This document shows positions 20,463 to 31,322 of a stretch of DNA of 64,000 bases, one piece after another. The stretch spans positions 277,408,938 to 277,472,937 of the forward strand of contig NC_053492.1 in the NCBI RefSeq assembly GCF_905171775.1. The letters are read 5' to 3'. The stretch comes from Rana temporaria. Lineage: Eukaryota; Chordata; Amphibia; Anura; Ranidae. The translations under genes were made by a program, and so were the position numbers. Under the pieces are notes generated by a model. The model made no database searches. It had not been told where the DNA came from and worked only from the letters and a program-made list of their open reading frames with translations. Position 1 is the first letter of the stretch; each line of letters starts with the position of its first letter.

Positions 20463-23400
20463 ATGAATGATATTAAACTAGTATCGTGGAATGTCCGCGG
20501 TTTAAACTCTAAATTCAAACGCTCTTTAGTCCTGCAGTACCTCAAATCCCTGAACCCCCATATTGTCCTCCTGCAGGAAACCCACCTGGTGGGTAGTAAA
20601 ACCCTTTCCTTGAACAGGAGCTGGATACAGAGGACAGTGCACTCCACTTACTCCTCATACGCCAGAGGTGTGGTCATCTTGCTGCATAAGAAATTGCAAT
20701 GTAATATAGAACATGTGGTGACGGACCCTCAAGGGAGGTATGCTATTATAGTCCTCACCGTAGACTCTCAGCTGTTGGCTATAGCAAATGTTTACATCCC
20801 TCCCCCCTTTCACAAGGAGGTGTTGTACCTGATTTTAGAGAAGATTGCCACCTTTGGTCCACTAAAATTGCTAGTGGCTGGGGATTTTAATAATGTGATC
20901 GATTATGAGCTGGACACTTCTAACCCGAACCGGGTGCGGAATCTAGATCTCGGGCACTGGGCAGATGTGGCGGCTTTGGAGGAGGTGTGGCGGTGGAAAC
21001 ATCCTGGTGAGAGAGGTTACTCCTATCTTTCCCACGTCAGCTCATCCTCCTCCCGTATTGATCTGGCCTTTGCGAATCCGGCCCTCCTGCCGCTGGTGAC
21101 CGATGTTGGTTACCTGGCCGGGGGTCTCTCGGATCACACCCCCTTGCAGGTGACGCTGTGCCGCCCTGGGGGGGGGTAGTCGGAGGATCTGGAGACTACA
21201 CCCGGGGTGGGTTGATGAACCATCGGTTGAGCCGCTGGTTGCCGGCCATATTGCTGAGTACTGGGAGGTCAATGACGGCTCTACGGGTAGGCACATGGTA
21301 TGGGATGCATTTAAAGCGACCACCCGGGGTGTGTACATTGCTGCTATCAAGGCTGCTAGGACTGAGAAGAATTCAGAGTCGGAGGCGCTCCAGGTCCATG
21401 AGGTTCGGTGTGCGAAGGCTCATGCTGAGGCGCCCTCTGCCTCCACACTCGCGGAGTTGCAGATGGCCAGAAGGGCCTTCTTGGTTCATCAGCAATCTCT
21501 TACGCAATGCATGTTTAAATGTAAGGCGGAAGACTTATTTGAGAAGGGGGACAAGAACGGAAAATTGCTGGCATACTTAGCGGCAGATGCTAGGCCTCAT
21601 GTGGCAATTCCTTGCATACACACGGCAGGAGGAGCCTTGGTGGGGGACAGGGAGGGGATAATGCAGGCTTTTGTGTCCTACTACTCTGACCTCTATGCGG
21701 CTATCCCACAGTATGACAATCAGGTTCTGACGGACCTGCTGGACTCCTTTCCGATCCCGGTGTTGCCTGGGGAGGCGGTGGAGCTCCTGGAGGCCCCTTT
21801 TTCTCCTAAGGAGCTGACTGTGGCTATTGCTTCCTTCCCAAATGGAAAGGCACCGGGCCCTGATGGGATTCCGGCAGAGTGGTACAAGACTTACTCTGAT
21901 GTGGTCTCGCACAGGTTGCTGACCCTTTACAGGGAATGTTTGGAGGTGGGAAGTTTGCCCCCCTCGTGGTACGAGGCCCAGGTGGTTGTGCTTCCCAAAC
22001 CAGGGAAGGACCCCCTCCATTGCTCCTCATATAGGCCAATTGCTCTACTAAATATGGACCTAAAAATTTTGACCAAGATGTTAGCTAATAGGTTGATGCC
22101 CTGCTTAGAACACATAATTTCACCTGACCAGACAGGGTTCATGCCCAAGAAGGCTACAGATATTAACTTACGCAGAGTGTACGCCCACACACAGATTGAC
22201 GGGGACATATCTCACGGGGGGGGCCCTGGTGTTTTTCGATCTTGAGAAGGCGTTTGACTCCATTGATTGGGGCTACATGACCCAGGTGCTGGAGCGTATG
22301 GGCTTCGGCCCTGTGTTCCTTAAATGGATATCATTGCTATATAGTAGTCCGGTGGCGGCAATTGGTTTAAATGGTGAGGTGTCGTGCACCTTCCCGGTAT
22401 TCAGAGGCACCAGACAGGGGTGTCCCTTGTCGCCGGGCTTATTTGCCCTGGTGATGGAACCCCTGGCAATTGCACTACGATCCTCGCCTCAAATTGAGGG
22501 AATCAAGGTGGGCACCTTGACTGAGTCACTAGCGCTTTACGCAGATGACCTGGTTTTGTTTCTGGGGGATACCGGTCCTTCCCTACATGCCGCACTCTCA
22601 TTGATGAGCAGGTTCTCTGTGGTCTCGGGCCTCAAGGTCAACTGGACCAAATCAAAAATCCTCCCACTCCGGTCCCATGTGTCGCCTAGACAAGCTGATC
22701 CTTCTAATCCCCTACAGTGGGTAACTCAGATTAGGTACCTGGGGTTACAAATTACGAACACTGTGTCAGACTTTGTTAACCTCAATGTGTCCCCATTGTT
22801 GAGCACTGTCTCCAGGAAGTTAAACTCCTGGAAGAATCTCCCCCTGTCCCTCATTGGAAGGGTCAATCTTATTAAAATGAAGATTCTCCCTCTCCTGCTT
22901 TATACACTTAGGAACACTCCGGTGTGGATCCCAAAGTCCATTTTTAAGGCCATAGATGGTATGATCTCCTCCTTCTTGTGGCAGGGTAATCTCCCTCGTC
23001 TCAAGTTGGCCATCCTTAAACAACCCTGGGGGGAGGGGGGTTTGGCGGTACCCGACTTTCATAGGTACTTCCTGGCAGGCCAGCTGACGGTTGCACACCG
23101 TTGGCTGACTTCTGCTCCGGACGATGCTGCGGTGTCGTTGGAGGCGGCTTGTGTGGGTTCCTATGAGGCGCTCTCCTACTTAGTTTATAGAGGCCCGAGG
23201 GCCCCTTACCCCTTGACGCACTCCATGAGGTCAGTGATCAGAGCATGGTCTGTGGCACAAGAATTGAGGCCTTCTGATCGCCTCACCCTCTCCCCTAAAA
23301 CGCCTCTATGGAAAAACCCTAATTTGTCACACTTTCTGGACTACCCGGACCCGGTGGTGTGGGCGGCCTATGGGATAAAGACCTTAAGTCACATTGTGGG

Positions 23401-24211
23401 GAACGGTATACTTCTGACGTTTGATGAACTAAAGGCGCGCTATGACCTTCCCAATACCCATTTCTTTAGGTTCCTGCAGTTGCGCCATGCATTCCTGGCT
23501 CAATTTGGTGGGGTCCCTTTGACTTTAGAGATCGGGGATTTGGAATCGCTGGCCCGTAGCGAATCACTTCCTAAGACGGTATCTAGCCTCTATCAGGAGC
23601 TCTTTCAGGACACTACCAGGCTGCTGTCGCCCTGCAGGAGTGCTTGGGTGGCTGTGGCCCCGGGACTGGACAGGGACGACTGGGACGATGTCTGGGGGGC
23701 GGCATTTCAGGCCCTGGTCTCCACTAGGGACAGGCTTATACACTACAAGTTCTTGCATAGGATATACCTGACTCCGGCCAGACTGGCTAGAATGTTCGGA
23801 GGTCAGGGCTCTGCCTGCTGGCGGTGCTCCATGCCCTCTGCCGGTTTTATGCATGTCTTCTGGGATTGCCCCCAGGTCAGGGCATACTGGCGGGCGGTGG
23901 TAGATTGCATTAGGTCGGTCACCTCTATCTCGATCCCCATGACTGTGGAGGTGTGTTTGCTGCAACTAGTTGAACCCCTGGCCACGACCAGGGCTATAAG
24001 GACTCTTCTCATTCTGCTGCTTTTTTATGCCAAAAAAAGAATCATCCTTTCGTGGAAAAGCTCCTCAGCCCCAACTGTGACAGCCTGGAAGGTGTTAGTC
24101 AACAAAGCCATCCCATTCTATAAGGCAACTTACTTGAATAGAGGGGCTTTGACCAAGTTTGATAAGGTATGGGGGGGCTGGATGGCCTCTGTGGATACAG
24201 TGTCAGATTAA
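20463..24211 (+). pseudogene. LINE B ORF2: endonuclease-reverse transcriptase with two +1 G-run frameshifts
   Basis: Starts MNDIKLVSWNVRGLN. The APE endonuclease has Asn10, Glu39 (LLQETH), AGDFNN, SRIDLAF and LSDHTPL. The reverse transcriptase has NGKAPGPDG, YRPIALLNMDLK, VFFDLEKAFDSIDW, GTRQGCPLSPG and catalytic YADDLVLF. The C-terminal zinc knuckle is complete (CWRCSMPSAGFMHVFWDC). Frame changes occur at 21168-21176 (nine G) and 22216-22223 (eight G). One G fewer in each run restores a single frame of about 1248 residues with no stop. The lesions could be real or homopolymer sequencing errors. Confidence 0.92.
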
Positions 24212-24727
24212 GCTGGATGGGTAGGAGGCATGCGGGGTCTGACGGCTGAGGGGGTCAGGGAAATTGTGGGTAGGGGCGCAGGATATGTCTCATGACGACT
24301 GTGCACTTTGAAGAGGGTACTTGTTACTATGCTACTATGGAGGGGTTCGGTCCTCCATGATGGAGTGCGAGCATCCGTCTCTTAGCTCGGTACTGGGGTC
24401 AAGGGTCGGCAAGAAGGCGTTATTTATACTGTGTAAGGGGGAACGGTCAAGCTTGGACTTCACTGCATTATAATCCATCTCATTACATTTGACCGGTGTT
24501 GAATATGTCTAATGCAAGCATTTGTCCCCCCCCCCTTTTTTTTTTTTTTTTTCCCCTTCCCTCTTCTCCCCCCCACTCCCCCCCCTCCCCCTTTTCTCTT
24601 GGTTGGGTTTTGGTTTGTACACCGGTCTCTGTGTCATGACCGGTAACTGTTGGTCGCGTTTGTGGCCTGTTATTGTGTATGTGTCTTGAAAAATTCAATA
24701 AAAATAATTTTACAAAAAAAAAAATAT
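24212..24727 (+). other. LINE B 3' UTR and A-rich tail
   Basis: A pyrimidine-rich block of C and T runs (24525-24600) is followed by a G/T-rich stretch, AATAAA near 24697 and an A tail that meets the target duplication. Confidence 0.7.
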
Positions 24728-24740
24728 ATATTTTTCAGGG

Positions 24741-25339
24741 TAATTTTATCATCCCACTTCAAAACTTCATTTCAAGCTTCTAATTTTTTTCAGTGGTTAA
24801 GTGACTCCTAGATATTTTCAAACCTGTTACCTCTTTCTTTTAGCCGATTGGCATACTTCTCCAGACCTTCCTTTTGCTTCTCGATCAGGGTGTACTCCCT
24901 ACCTTACCTCCGTGTTTCCTGCGCTGTTATGGTGCTTATATGGTGTTATATGGGGGATTCCTCCCGGACTGACATTTTCTGCTTGTAGCGAGGGTGGAGG
25001 AGTTCATTCATGCAGCCCATCCAGCTCCGTCTACCCACTGTGTAGCACGTCTCCTACCTTGAGCCGTCCGTCCCCGCTCCTCACCGGCCGTTCTCATGGG
25101 TCCCCGGGGTGATGTAACCTCCGTCTGCGGCTCATGCCGCGGTAGTGTCAGCGTGGGTCCTCCGGTATGCGGTGTGCTTGTCGGCGTGTAGAGCGGTGCC
25201 GTCGTCTCCTCCCTTCAGTCAGCGCGATCCGTCCCTCCTGTCAGGCAATCCCATCGTTCTTCACTCCCCCCACCTACGAGCGCGCCACGTCCTCACATGC
25301 ACGTGCACGCCATCCCCCCAGAACCCCTAATCTAACACG
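24741..25339 (-). promoter_or_regulatory. LINE A 5' UTR, distal CpG-rich part
   Basis: The remainder of LINE A's 5' UTR lies to the right of LINE B. It becomes CpG-rich toward the true 5' end (25000-25339, many CCG, GCGCG and ACGTG motifs), as expected of an internal L1 promoter. The 5' border is set by the 15-bp target duplication at 25340-25354. Confidence 0.5.
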
Positions 25340-25352
25340 TTCCATTTTGCTT

Positions 25353-25415
25353 TTAAAGGGGTTGTAAAGGTACATTTTGTTTTCCTAAATAGCTTCCTTT
25401 ACCTTAGTAAACCTG
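25353..25415. mobile_element. Second TTAAAGGGGTTG MITE start, truncated
   Basis: Begins at TTAA (25353-25356) within the target duplication of LINE A and repeats the first 63 bp of the MITE at 12141. It stops abruptly at a SINE fragment. The TTAA lies inside TTTTAAA at the end of the duplication, suggesting a MITE inserted into the TTAA of the older MITE. Confidence 0.5.
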
Positions 25416-25800
25416 GTGGGTGTGCTATGCGAGGTAAGCCTGCGCTTAGTACGCCCACCCCTCTCCCACAAAAACCACCACACTTACACGCACTCGAAAT
25501 TGGGTTAACATGCACGCACTTTGACCACGCGGTCTCTAAAAAGTGAGGCGAAGGAGTAACGGGGCTGGTTGAGTGGGCTAGATCCTCTCACTCCCTTATA
25601 GGGAGTCCCTCTGCCCCGTTGGGCTTCAAAGCGGAGCAGGTAGGGCGGGCGGACCCCCTCACACACCCACCATTGCCACCCGGGGCATGGAGAAAGGTGG
25701 CAGATTGCCTCTGGGGGAGGCCTGCCTACTCCCAACTCCTGCAGTCCGGCTCCTCTCTCGAGTACACGCAGAAAATACACTTTAAAAAATAAAAATAAAA
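25416..25800 (+). mobile_element. 5'-truncated copy of the tRNA-derived SINE
   Basis: Matches the full copy at 60842..61360 from its GGTGGGTGTGCTATGC segment to the tail, with small indels, but lacks the tRNA-like head of about 120 bp. The tail is AAAAATAAAAA-rich instead of pure A. It runs directly into a TTAACCACTT-family fragment. Confidence 0.75.
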
Positions 25801-26232
25801 AAATAAATAAAAATGCCATAAAACGATCCCCTATTTTGTAAACGCTATAAATCTTGCGCAAACCAATCGTTAAACGCTTATTGTGATTTTTTTACCAAAA
25901 ATATGTACAAGAATATGTATTGGCCTAAACTGAGAAACAACATTTTTTTTATATCTTTTTTGGGGGCATTTATTATAGCAAAAAGTAAAAAATATAGTTT
26001 TTTTTTTCAAAATTGTCGCTCTATTTTTGTTTATAGCGCAAAAAATAAAAACAGCAGAGGTGATCAAATACCACCAAAATAAAGCTATATTTGTGGGGAA
26101 AAAAGGACGCCAATTTTGTTTGGGAGCCACAGCGCACGACCGCGCAACTGTCAGTTTAAGCGACACAGTGCCGAATCGCAAACACTGGCCAGGTCCTTTA
26201 CCTGCGTAATGATCCGGGTCTTAATTGGTTAA
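25801..26232. mobile_element. TTAACCACTT-family right part
   Basis: Carries AAACCAATCGTTAAACGC, GTCGCTCTATTTTTG and TGATCAAATACCACCAAAA blocks and ends in AATTGGTTAA with TTAA at 26229-26232. The left part was replaced by the SINE fragment. Confidence 0.65.
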
Positions 26233-26340
26233 GCAAACCACCATGAAGACAGGGTAGAGAAAGAAATATTGTAAGCGAAGACCTAATTACTTACAATAAC
26301 AGTGTTAAAGGTTATTAGAAGGCATTGACTAAATAATGTT

Positions 26341-27738
26341 TTAAAAGAGAAGTGCGGGTTACAAAAAAAAAAAAAAAAACATTCATGCTCACCTAGATGG
26401 CTGCCACAGCTATCCAATGCTGCAGATATCCCCCACCAGCTCCACACCGTAAACAGAGCGATCAAAGATCACTGATCACTCACTTCTTAGATCCGCTCTG
26501 AGCAGAGAAAGGTGACTGTCACGCTCTGTGCTCTGCCCCTACACCGATGTCACCGCTCTGAGCTCTGCTCACTGGAGCACCGTGCTGACTTTTTGTCAGG
26601 ATCCCTGCAGAGCCTAAACCAGCCAAGAAGACGGGTTTAGCACGCTAATGGCTGAATCTAGTACTTAACCACTTCCGGACCGCCGCATGTACATTTACGT
26701 TGGCAGAATGGCATGGACAGGCACATCAACGTACCTGTATGTGCCTGCCTAGACGTGGGTCGGGGGTCCGATCGGGACCCCCCCCGTACATGCGGCGTTT
26801 CCCTTGGCTTCAGGAGCGATGCGGGACGAGGGCGCGGCTATTCGTTTCTAGCTGCCCCCTCGCGATCGCTCCCTGGAGCTGAAGAACGGGGAGAGCCGTA
26901 TGTAAACACGGCTTCCCCGTGCTTCACTGTGGCGGCTGCATCGATCGAGTGATCCCTTTTATAGGGAGACTTGATCGATGATGTCAGACCTACAGCCACA
27001 CCCCCCTACAGTTGTAAACACACACTAGGTGAACCCTAACTCCTACAGCGCCCCCTGTGGTTAACTCCCAAACTGCAACTGTCATTTTCACAATAAACAA
27101 TGCAATTTAAATGCATTTTTTGCTGTGAAAATGACAATGGTCCCAAAAACGTGTCAAAATTGTCCGAAGTGTCCGCCATAATGTCGCAGTCACAAAAAAA
27201 ATCGCTGATCGCCGCCATTAGTAGTAAAAAAAAAAAAAAAAATAATGAAACTATCCCCTATTTTGTAAACGCTATAAATTTTGCGCAAACCAATCGATAA
27301 ATGCTTATTGCGATATTTTTTTACCAAAAATAGGTAGAAGAATACGTATCGGCCTAAACTGAGAGAAAAAAAATGTTATATATGTTTTTGGGGGATATTT
27401 ATTATAGCAAAAAGTAAAAAATATTGCATTTTTTTCAAAATTGTCGCTCTATTTTTGTTTATAGCGCAAAAAATAAAAACCGCAGAGGTGATCAAATACC
27501 ACCAAAAGAAAGCTCTATTTGTGGGGAAAAAAGGACGCCAATTTTGTTTGGGAGCCACGTCGCACGACCGCGCAATTGTCTGTTAAAGCGACGCAGTGCC
27601 GAATTGTAAAAACCCCTTGGGTCATTTAGCAGCATATTGGTCCGGTCCTTAAGTGGTTAAGTGGTGCACTTAGTTCTGCAATCCTGTGACCCATAGGAGA
27701 AGTACGGCCAAAGAGCTTTGGCCATACTTCTCCTTTAA
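26341..27738. mobile_element. TTAA element (family B) holding a nested TTAACCACTT element
   Basis: TTAA at 26341-26344 and 27735-27738, with inverted ends AAGAGAAGTGCGGGTTAC and GGCCATACTTCTCCTT. A hairpin GGCCAAAGAGCTTTGGCC lies just inside the right end. The central part is occupied by a complete element of another family at 26665..27660. Confidence 0.6.
26665..27660. mobile_element. Complete TTAACCACTT-family non-autonomous element
   Basis: 996 bp between TTAA at 26665-26668 and 27657-27660. Termini are CCACTTCCGGACCG and CGGTCCTTAAGTGG. A CpG-rich left third (26670-26990) is followed by an AT-rich right two thirds with the blocks shared by at least eight other copies in the window. No protein-coding frame is supported. 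TTAA target specificity fits piggyBac or Kolobok-type transposases acting in trans. Confidence 0.8.
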
Positions 27739-28165
27739 GATGCAGTTTTAGGATTATGATACAATAATTGTATTTAGGTATGACTGGTTACTCTGGGATC
27801 CTCCCTTAGCATGCAAATGTACGGCTAGAATTAATAAACAATATTGTGTTTTGGAAGGCTTTTTTTGCAAGGTCAAAACTCATTTGTTAGAGAATTTTCT
27901 TTGATACTTTGATACAATGCACCCGCACATTTTAATTAAATTCTGACCAGGACAAAGATGCTTTTTTTTTTACATTTTAAGGCTAATTATATCTTAAAGA
28001 CAAACTAAATCTGAATAAATACATTTTAATCACACACAATGTCTAATATGCACATATTTTGGAATTTTGGTGGGCTATTGATTTCAAATGAAAGGCATGT
28101 GAACTCATTATTGTGCAAACCAGATAACATCAAATTGAGACCTACATTGAATTATTGATTCTTAC
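27739..28165. other. AT-rich intron sequence
   Basis: No feature supported up to the donor site of exon c. Confidence 0.5.
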
Positions 28166-28259
28166 CTTGTTTAGGGTCATCGGGCACAGAAATCTCTGGT
28201 ATGTAGAAGTTTGGCATGGGATAAGATGAAAACATTGGCCAAGGATACGGATCATTTCC
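28166..28259 (-). CDS. Host gene exon c (internal)
   Basis: 94 bases on the minus strand. Acceptor TTTTTCTTTTTGTCTAG, donor CAAG|GTAAG (28161-28165). Starts in phase 0, exactly as left by exon b, and reads GNDPYPWPMFSSYPMPNFYI then PEISVPDDPKQ, leaving one base that exon d completes. The Pro/Tyr/Trp-rich stretch looks like a linker rather than a helical domain. The protein family is not recognised. Confidence 0.82.
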
Positions 28260-28976
28260 CTAGACAAAAAGAAAAAATCACATGCATGAAACATATTCAG
28301 CAGATTAATAGCTTTCCCACACTTCTCCTGTACAAACTGAATATATTAATTCCAGCAGTATGTGTCTCCAATAACTGTCAAAATGACTGCTATCAAATTA
28401 AAACTACATTAAGTTACAAAGTTAAATGCTGTACTTTGCCATGATTAAAAAAACAATGAAGGCATTAAATTCTATGGGTGTGACAGATTTATCACTTATA
28501 ACAAGTATCTTCTAAAAGTGGTGTTTATCAATGTCTCCCCCTCCTTCTTTTTTCCATTAAAATGAAGGTAACAGCTTTCTAAAGACACTATATTTCCAAT
28601 TTTTCACATCAATCTTGCTTTCTCTTTTTTGAGTCGAGAGCAATTTCCATCTAATCAACTGGAGACTGACAGCATGCATAGGAGTGTGGCACTTAACAAA
28701 AGAATCTGTCTAATGAACAGTTCAGCTGCAGAATGCAGAATGAGCTCAGTGGACATGCTGTGGAAGAGATATAGAAGATGTTTAGATTTATTAGGTAAAG
28801 TGCCATAGCTGCCATATGGTAGGTCTGCGTCTTTATCTATATTTATATAATATGGAAAAATTTCATTTCCAATTCCCTGTCGACAAAATGGGAGATGGAT
28901 ATTTTTGTGGACCTAGAGGATATATGGGACCAAATAATGAAGAATGTTCAGCTGGTCTCGATATTCCCTACGCATA
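28260..28976. other. AT-rich low-copy intron sequence
   Basis: Nothing recognised between exon c and the SINE-like fragment at 28977. Confidence 0.5.
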
Positions 28977-29054
28977 GCTACATAGTAGGTGAGATTAAAA
29001 AAAGACCATCAAGTCCAACCTATGTGTGTGATTATATGTCAGTATTACATTGTA
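28977..29054. repeat. Short interspersed CATAGTAGGTGAG repeat
   Basis: Contains CTACATAGTAGGTGAGATT, AAAAAAGACCATCAAGTCC and AACCTATGTGTGTG. The same order of phrases recurs at 32038..32103, and the pattern is common as a short repeat in amphibian DNA. It ends at the TA target of the following Tc1 element. Confidence 0.5.
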
Positions 29055-29887
29055 CACTGCTAAAAAAAAATGAAAGGAACACTTTGGAAACATATCAGAT
29101 CTCAACGGGAAAAATCTCATGCTGGATATCTATACTGATATGGACTGGGTAAGGTCTTAGGAATGAAAAAAGATGGCACATCATTTGATGGAAATGAAAA
29201 TTATCCACCTACAGTAAGTGTTTGTGATATTGTGTTTTTAGCACGACAGCATCGCGCTGATTCTCGGCGACATGGTGCCGAGATCTCGCCGACATCTCAC
29301 ACTCACTGGAATAGTGACAGCACATCCCAGCAAGCGCGTCATAGAAGCGACGGGAGATCCGACTTGGATTCCCGCCAATTCTACACGTGTGCGGCGTTTG
29401 TTATGAATCCTGAGGGGGAAGTCCCCGCCGGATTTTAAATAAAAATCCGGCATGGGTTCCCCCCTCAGGAGCATACCGGGCCCTTAGGTCTGTTATGGGT
29501 TGTAAGGAGAGCCCCCCTACGCTGAAAAAAAACGGCATAGGAGGTCCCCCTACAATCCATACCAGACCCGTATCCAAAGCACGCTACCCGGCCGGCCAGG
29601 AAGGGAGTGGGGACGAGCGAGCGCCCCCCCCCCCCTCCTGAGCCGTACCAGGCTGCATGCCCTCAACATGGGGGGGTTGGGTGCTCTGGGGCAGGGGGGC
29701 GCACTGCGGCCCCCCACCCCAGAGCACCCTGTCCCCATGTTTATGAGGACAGGGCCCCTTCCCGACAACCCTGGCCGTTGGTTGTCGGGGTATGCGGGCG
29801 GGAGGCTTATCGGAATCTGGGAGCCCCCTTTAATAAGGGGGCCCCCAGATACCGGCCCCCCACCCTAAGTGAATGAGTATGGGGTAC

Positions 29888-29929
29888 ACCCATGTGATAC
29901 CTACCCACGTGGGTAGGTATCACATGGGT
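29888..29929. repeat. Perfect 42-bp palindrome with CACGTG centre
   Basis: Two 21-base halves are exact reverse complements with no spacer, meeting at CACGTG (29906-29911). It lies at the left edge of the central region, about 30 bp before the TATA box. CACGTG is an E-box; binding is not shown. Confidence 0.85.
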
Positions 29930-29959
29930 AGGTAAAGAGCATGATGGGATTGTGAGGTC

Positions 29960-30397
29960 TATATAAATCCGATGCAAGCCACGCACTTGTCATTGCAGCG
30001 AGGAAAGGCGACGTGCCAACATCGGGAGAAGAAGAGAAGTGAAGAACATGACGTCACAGCACGGAAGAACTCACAGCACGGAAGGAGAAGAAGACGTACA
30101 GCACGGAAGAAGGCACAGGACAGCGAGAGGAAGAACCGGGGTGCGCCGAGTCAACAGCGGAGAGCGGCGAACATAGAAGGATACCCCCGGAGAGTTGAGA
30201 AGACCCCCCGGATAGCGGAGAAGACCCGTCAGGATAGCGGAAGAAGAAGCCCCCCCGCCGGAGGAAACCCGCCGGGGGGTGGGGGCTTTTTTAAAAGCGA
30301 CCCCCCCCCCCCGGCGGTGGAAGAGAACCAGACGGCGGCCCCCACCCACCCGAAGACGTCAAAGAAGAAGCTCCCCCTGGTAAACAGAGCTAATAAA
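29960..30397 (+). promoter_or_regulatory. TATA box to AATAAA unit inside the palindromic element
   Basis: TATATAAA at 29960-29967 is followed about 430 bases later by AATAAA at 30392-30397, with an AAATAAAT at about 30426. The span is purine-rich with repeated CAGCACGGAAGAA and GGAGAAG motifs. The open frame across it (29972-30499) is extremely basic and Arg/Lys-rich and looks like a by-product of purine-rich sequence, so a non-coding transcript is more likely than a protein. Transcription is an inference. Confidence 0.4.
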
Positions 30398-31322
30398 GAA
30401 GACAGGGGGAGGCTCCGGAGCAGAAAAATAAATTATTTTAAAAACCCTTGTGTGGTGTGTTTATTAACTTTGACATTTTTCCTACAGGTGAATGGTTAGG
30501 GGTATGATGTACCCCATATCCATTCACTTAGGGTGGGGGGGCCGGTATCTGGGGGCCCCCTTATTAAAGGGGGCTCCCAGATTCCGATAAGCCTCCCGCC
30601 CGCATACCCCGACAACCAATGGCCAGGGTTGTCGGGAAGGGGCCCTGTCCTCATCAACATGGGGACAGGGTGCTCTGAGGTGGGGGGGGCCGCAGTGCGC
30701 CCCCCTGCCCCAGAGCACCCAACCCCCCATGTTGAGGGCATGCAGCCTGGTACGGCCCAGGAGGGGGGGGGGCGCTCGCTCGTCCCCACTCCCTTCCTGG
30801 CCAGCCGGGTAGCGTGCTTTGGATACGGGCCTGGTATGGATTGTAGGGGGACCCCCTACGCCGTTTTTTTCGGCGTAGGGGGGCTCTCCTTACAACCCAT
30901 AACAGACCTAAGGGCCCGGTATGCTCCTGAGGGGGGAACCCATGCCGGATTTTTATTTAAAATCCGGCGGGGACTTCCCCTCAGGATTCATAACAAACGC
31001 TGCACACGTGTAGAATTGGCGGGAATCCAAGTCGGATCTCCCGTCGCTTCTATGACGGCTCTGTCTCCATCGCGGCAAGCCAGCTCGGCGCTGGCTCCCG
31101 CGATGGGGCTCGTAGGTGCTCAATCTCGCCGAGAAAGGGAGCGAGATTGACACAATATCGCGTTCACCTACTGTACAGAGGGCTGAATTCAAAGACACCC
31201 CGAAAATCAAAGTGAAAAAAATTATGCAGCAAGCTAGTTCATTTTGCTGAAATTTCATTGCAACAATTTAAAATAGTCCTTAGTGTATGGCCCCCAAGTG
31301 CTTGTATGCATGCTTGACAACA

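Larger units (their letters stand above)
18665..24727 (+). mobile_element. LINE B: young, nearly intact L1-clade element
   Basis: 6063 bp with an exact 13-bp target duplication ATATTTTTCAGGG (18652-18664 and 24728-24740) and an A-rich tail. Layout: a 150-bp 5' UTR, ORF1 18815-19744, a 718-bp spacer, ORF2 20463-24211, a 516-bp 3' UTR with AATAAA at about 24697. ORF1 is open. ORF2 is open except for one extra G in each of two G runs. It inserted into the 5' UTR of LINE A in opposite orientation, so it is the younger of the two. It belongs to a different lineage from LINE A, with a pyrimidine-rich rather than G-rich sense-strand 3' UTR. Confidence 0.92.
12238..25339 (-). mobile_element. LINE A: L1-clade retrotransposon, nearly full length, split by LINE B
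   Basis: A 15-bp direct repeat TTCCATTTTGCTTTT flanks the whole block (12223-12237 and 25340-25354). Without LINE B (18665..24740) the element is about 7.0 kb. On the minus strand it has a GC-rich 5' UTR (25339-24741 then 18651-17887), ORF1 (17886-16867), a 530-bp spacer with long pyrimidine and A runs, ORF2 (16336-12695) and a 3' UTR with a G-rich tract and an A-rich tail. ORF1 is intact. ORF2 has three in-frame stops and no frameshift. ORF1 type (coiled coil, RRM, C-terminal domain) and an APE-type endonuclease place it in the L1 clade. Confidence 0.88.
29212..31173. mobile_element. TA-flanked near-palindromic element with internal transcription-unit-like centre
   Basis: 1962 bp between TA at 29210-29211 and 31174-31175. 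Ends begin CAGTAAGTG on the left and, inverted, CAGTAGGTG on the right, with a shared GATATTGTGT further in. Arms of roughly 650 bp (about 29350-29880 and 30525-31070) are near-identical inverted copies. The centre (about 29880-30520) is not palindromic overall; it holds a perfect 42-bp palindrome, a TATA box and a poly(A) signal. TA target and CAGT-type ends suggest a non-autonomous Tc1/mariner-like element; no transposase is present. Confidence 0.75.

Noticed and set aside
21577..22020. Minus-strand frame of 147 codons inside LINE B ORF2
   Set aside because: Antisense shadow of the reverse transcriptase frame, which has all family motifs on the plus strand.
29972..30499. A 175-codon open frame in the centre of the palindromic element
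   Set aside because: The product would be extremely Arg/Lys/Glu-rich with a Gly/Pro run. This matches purine-rich DNA read in one frame, and no domain is visible. A non-coding transcript is more likely.
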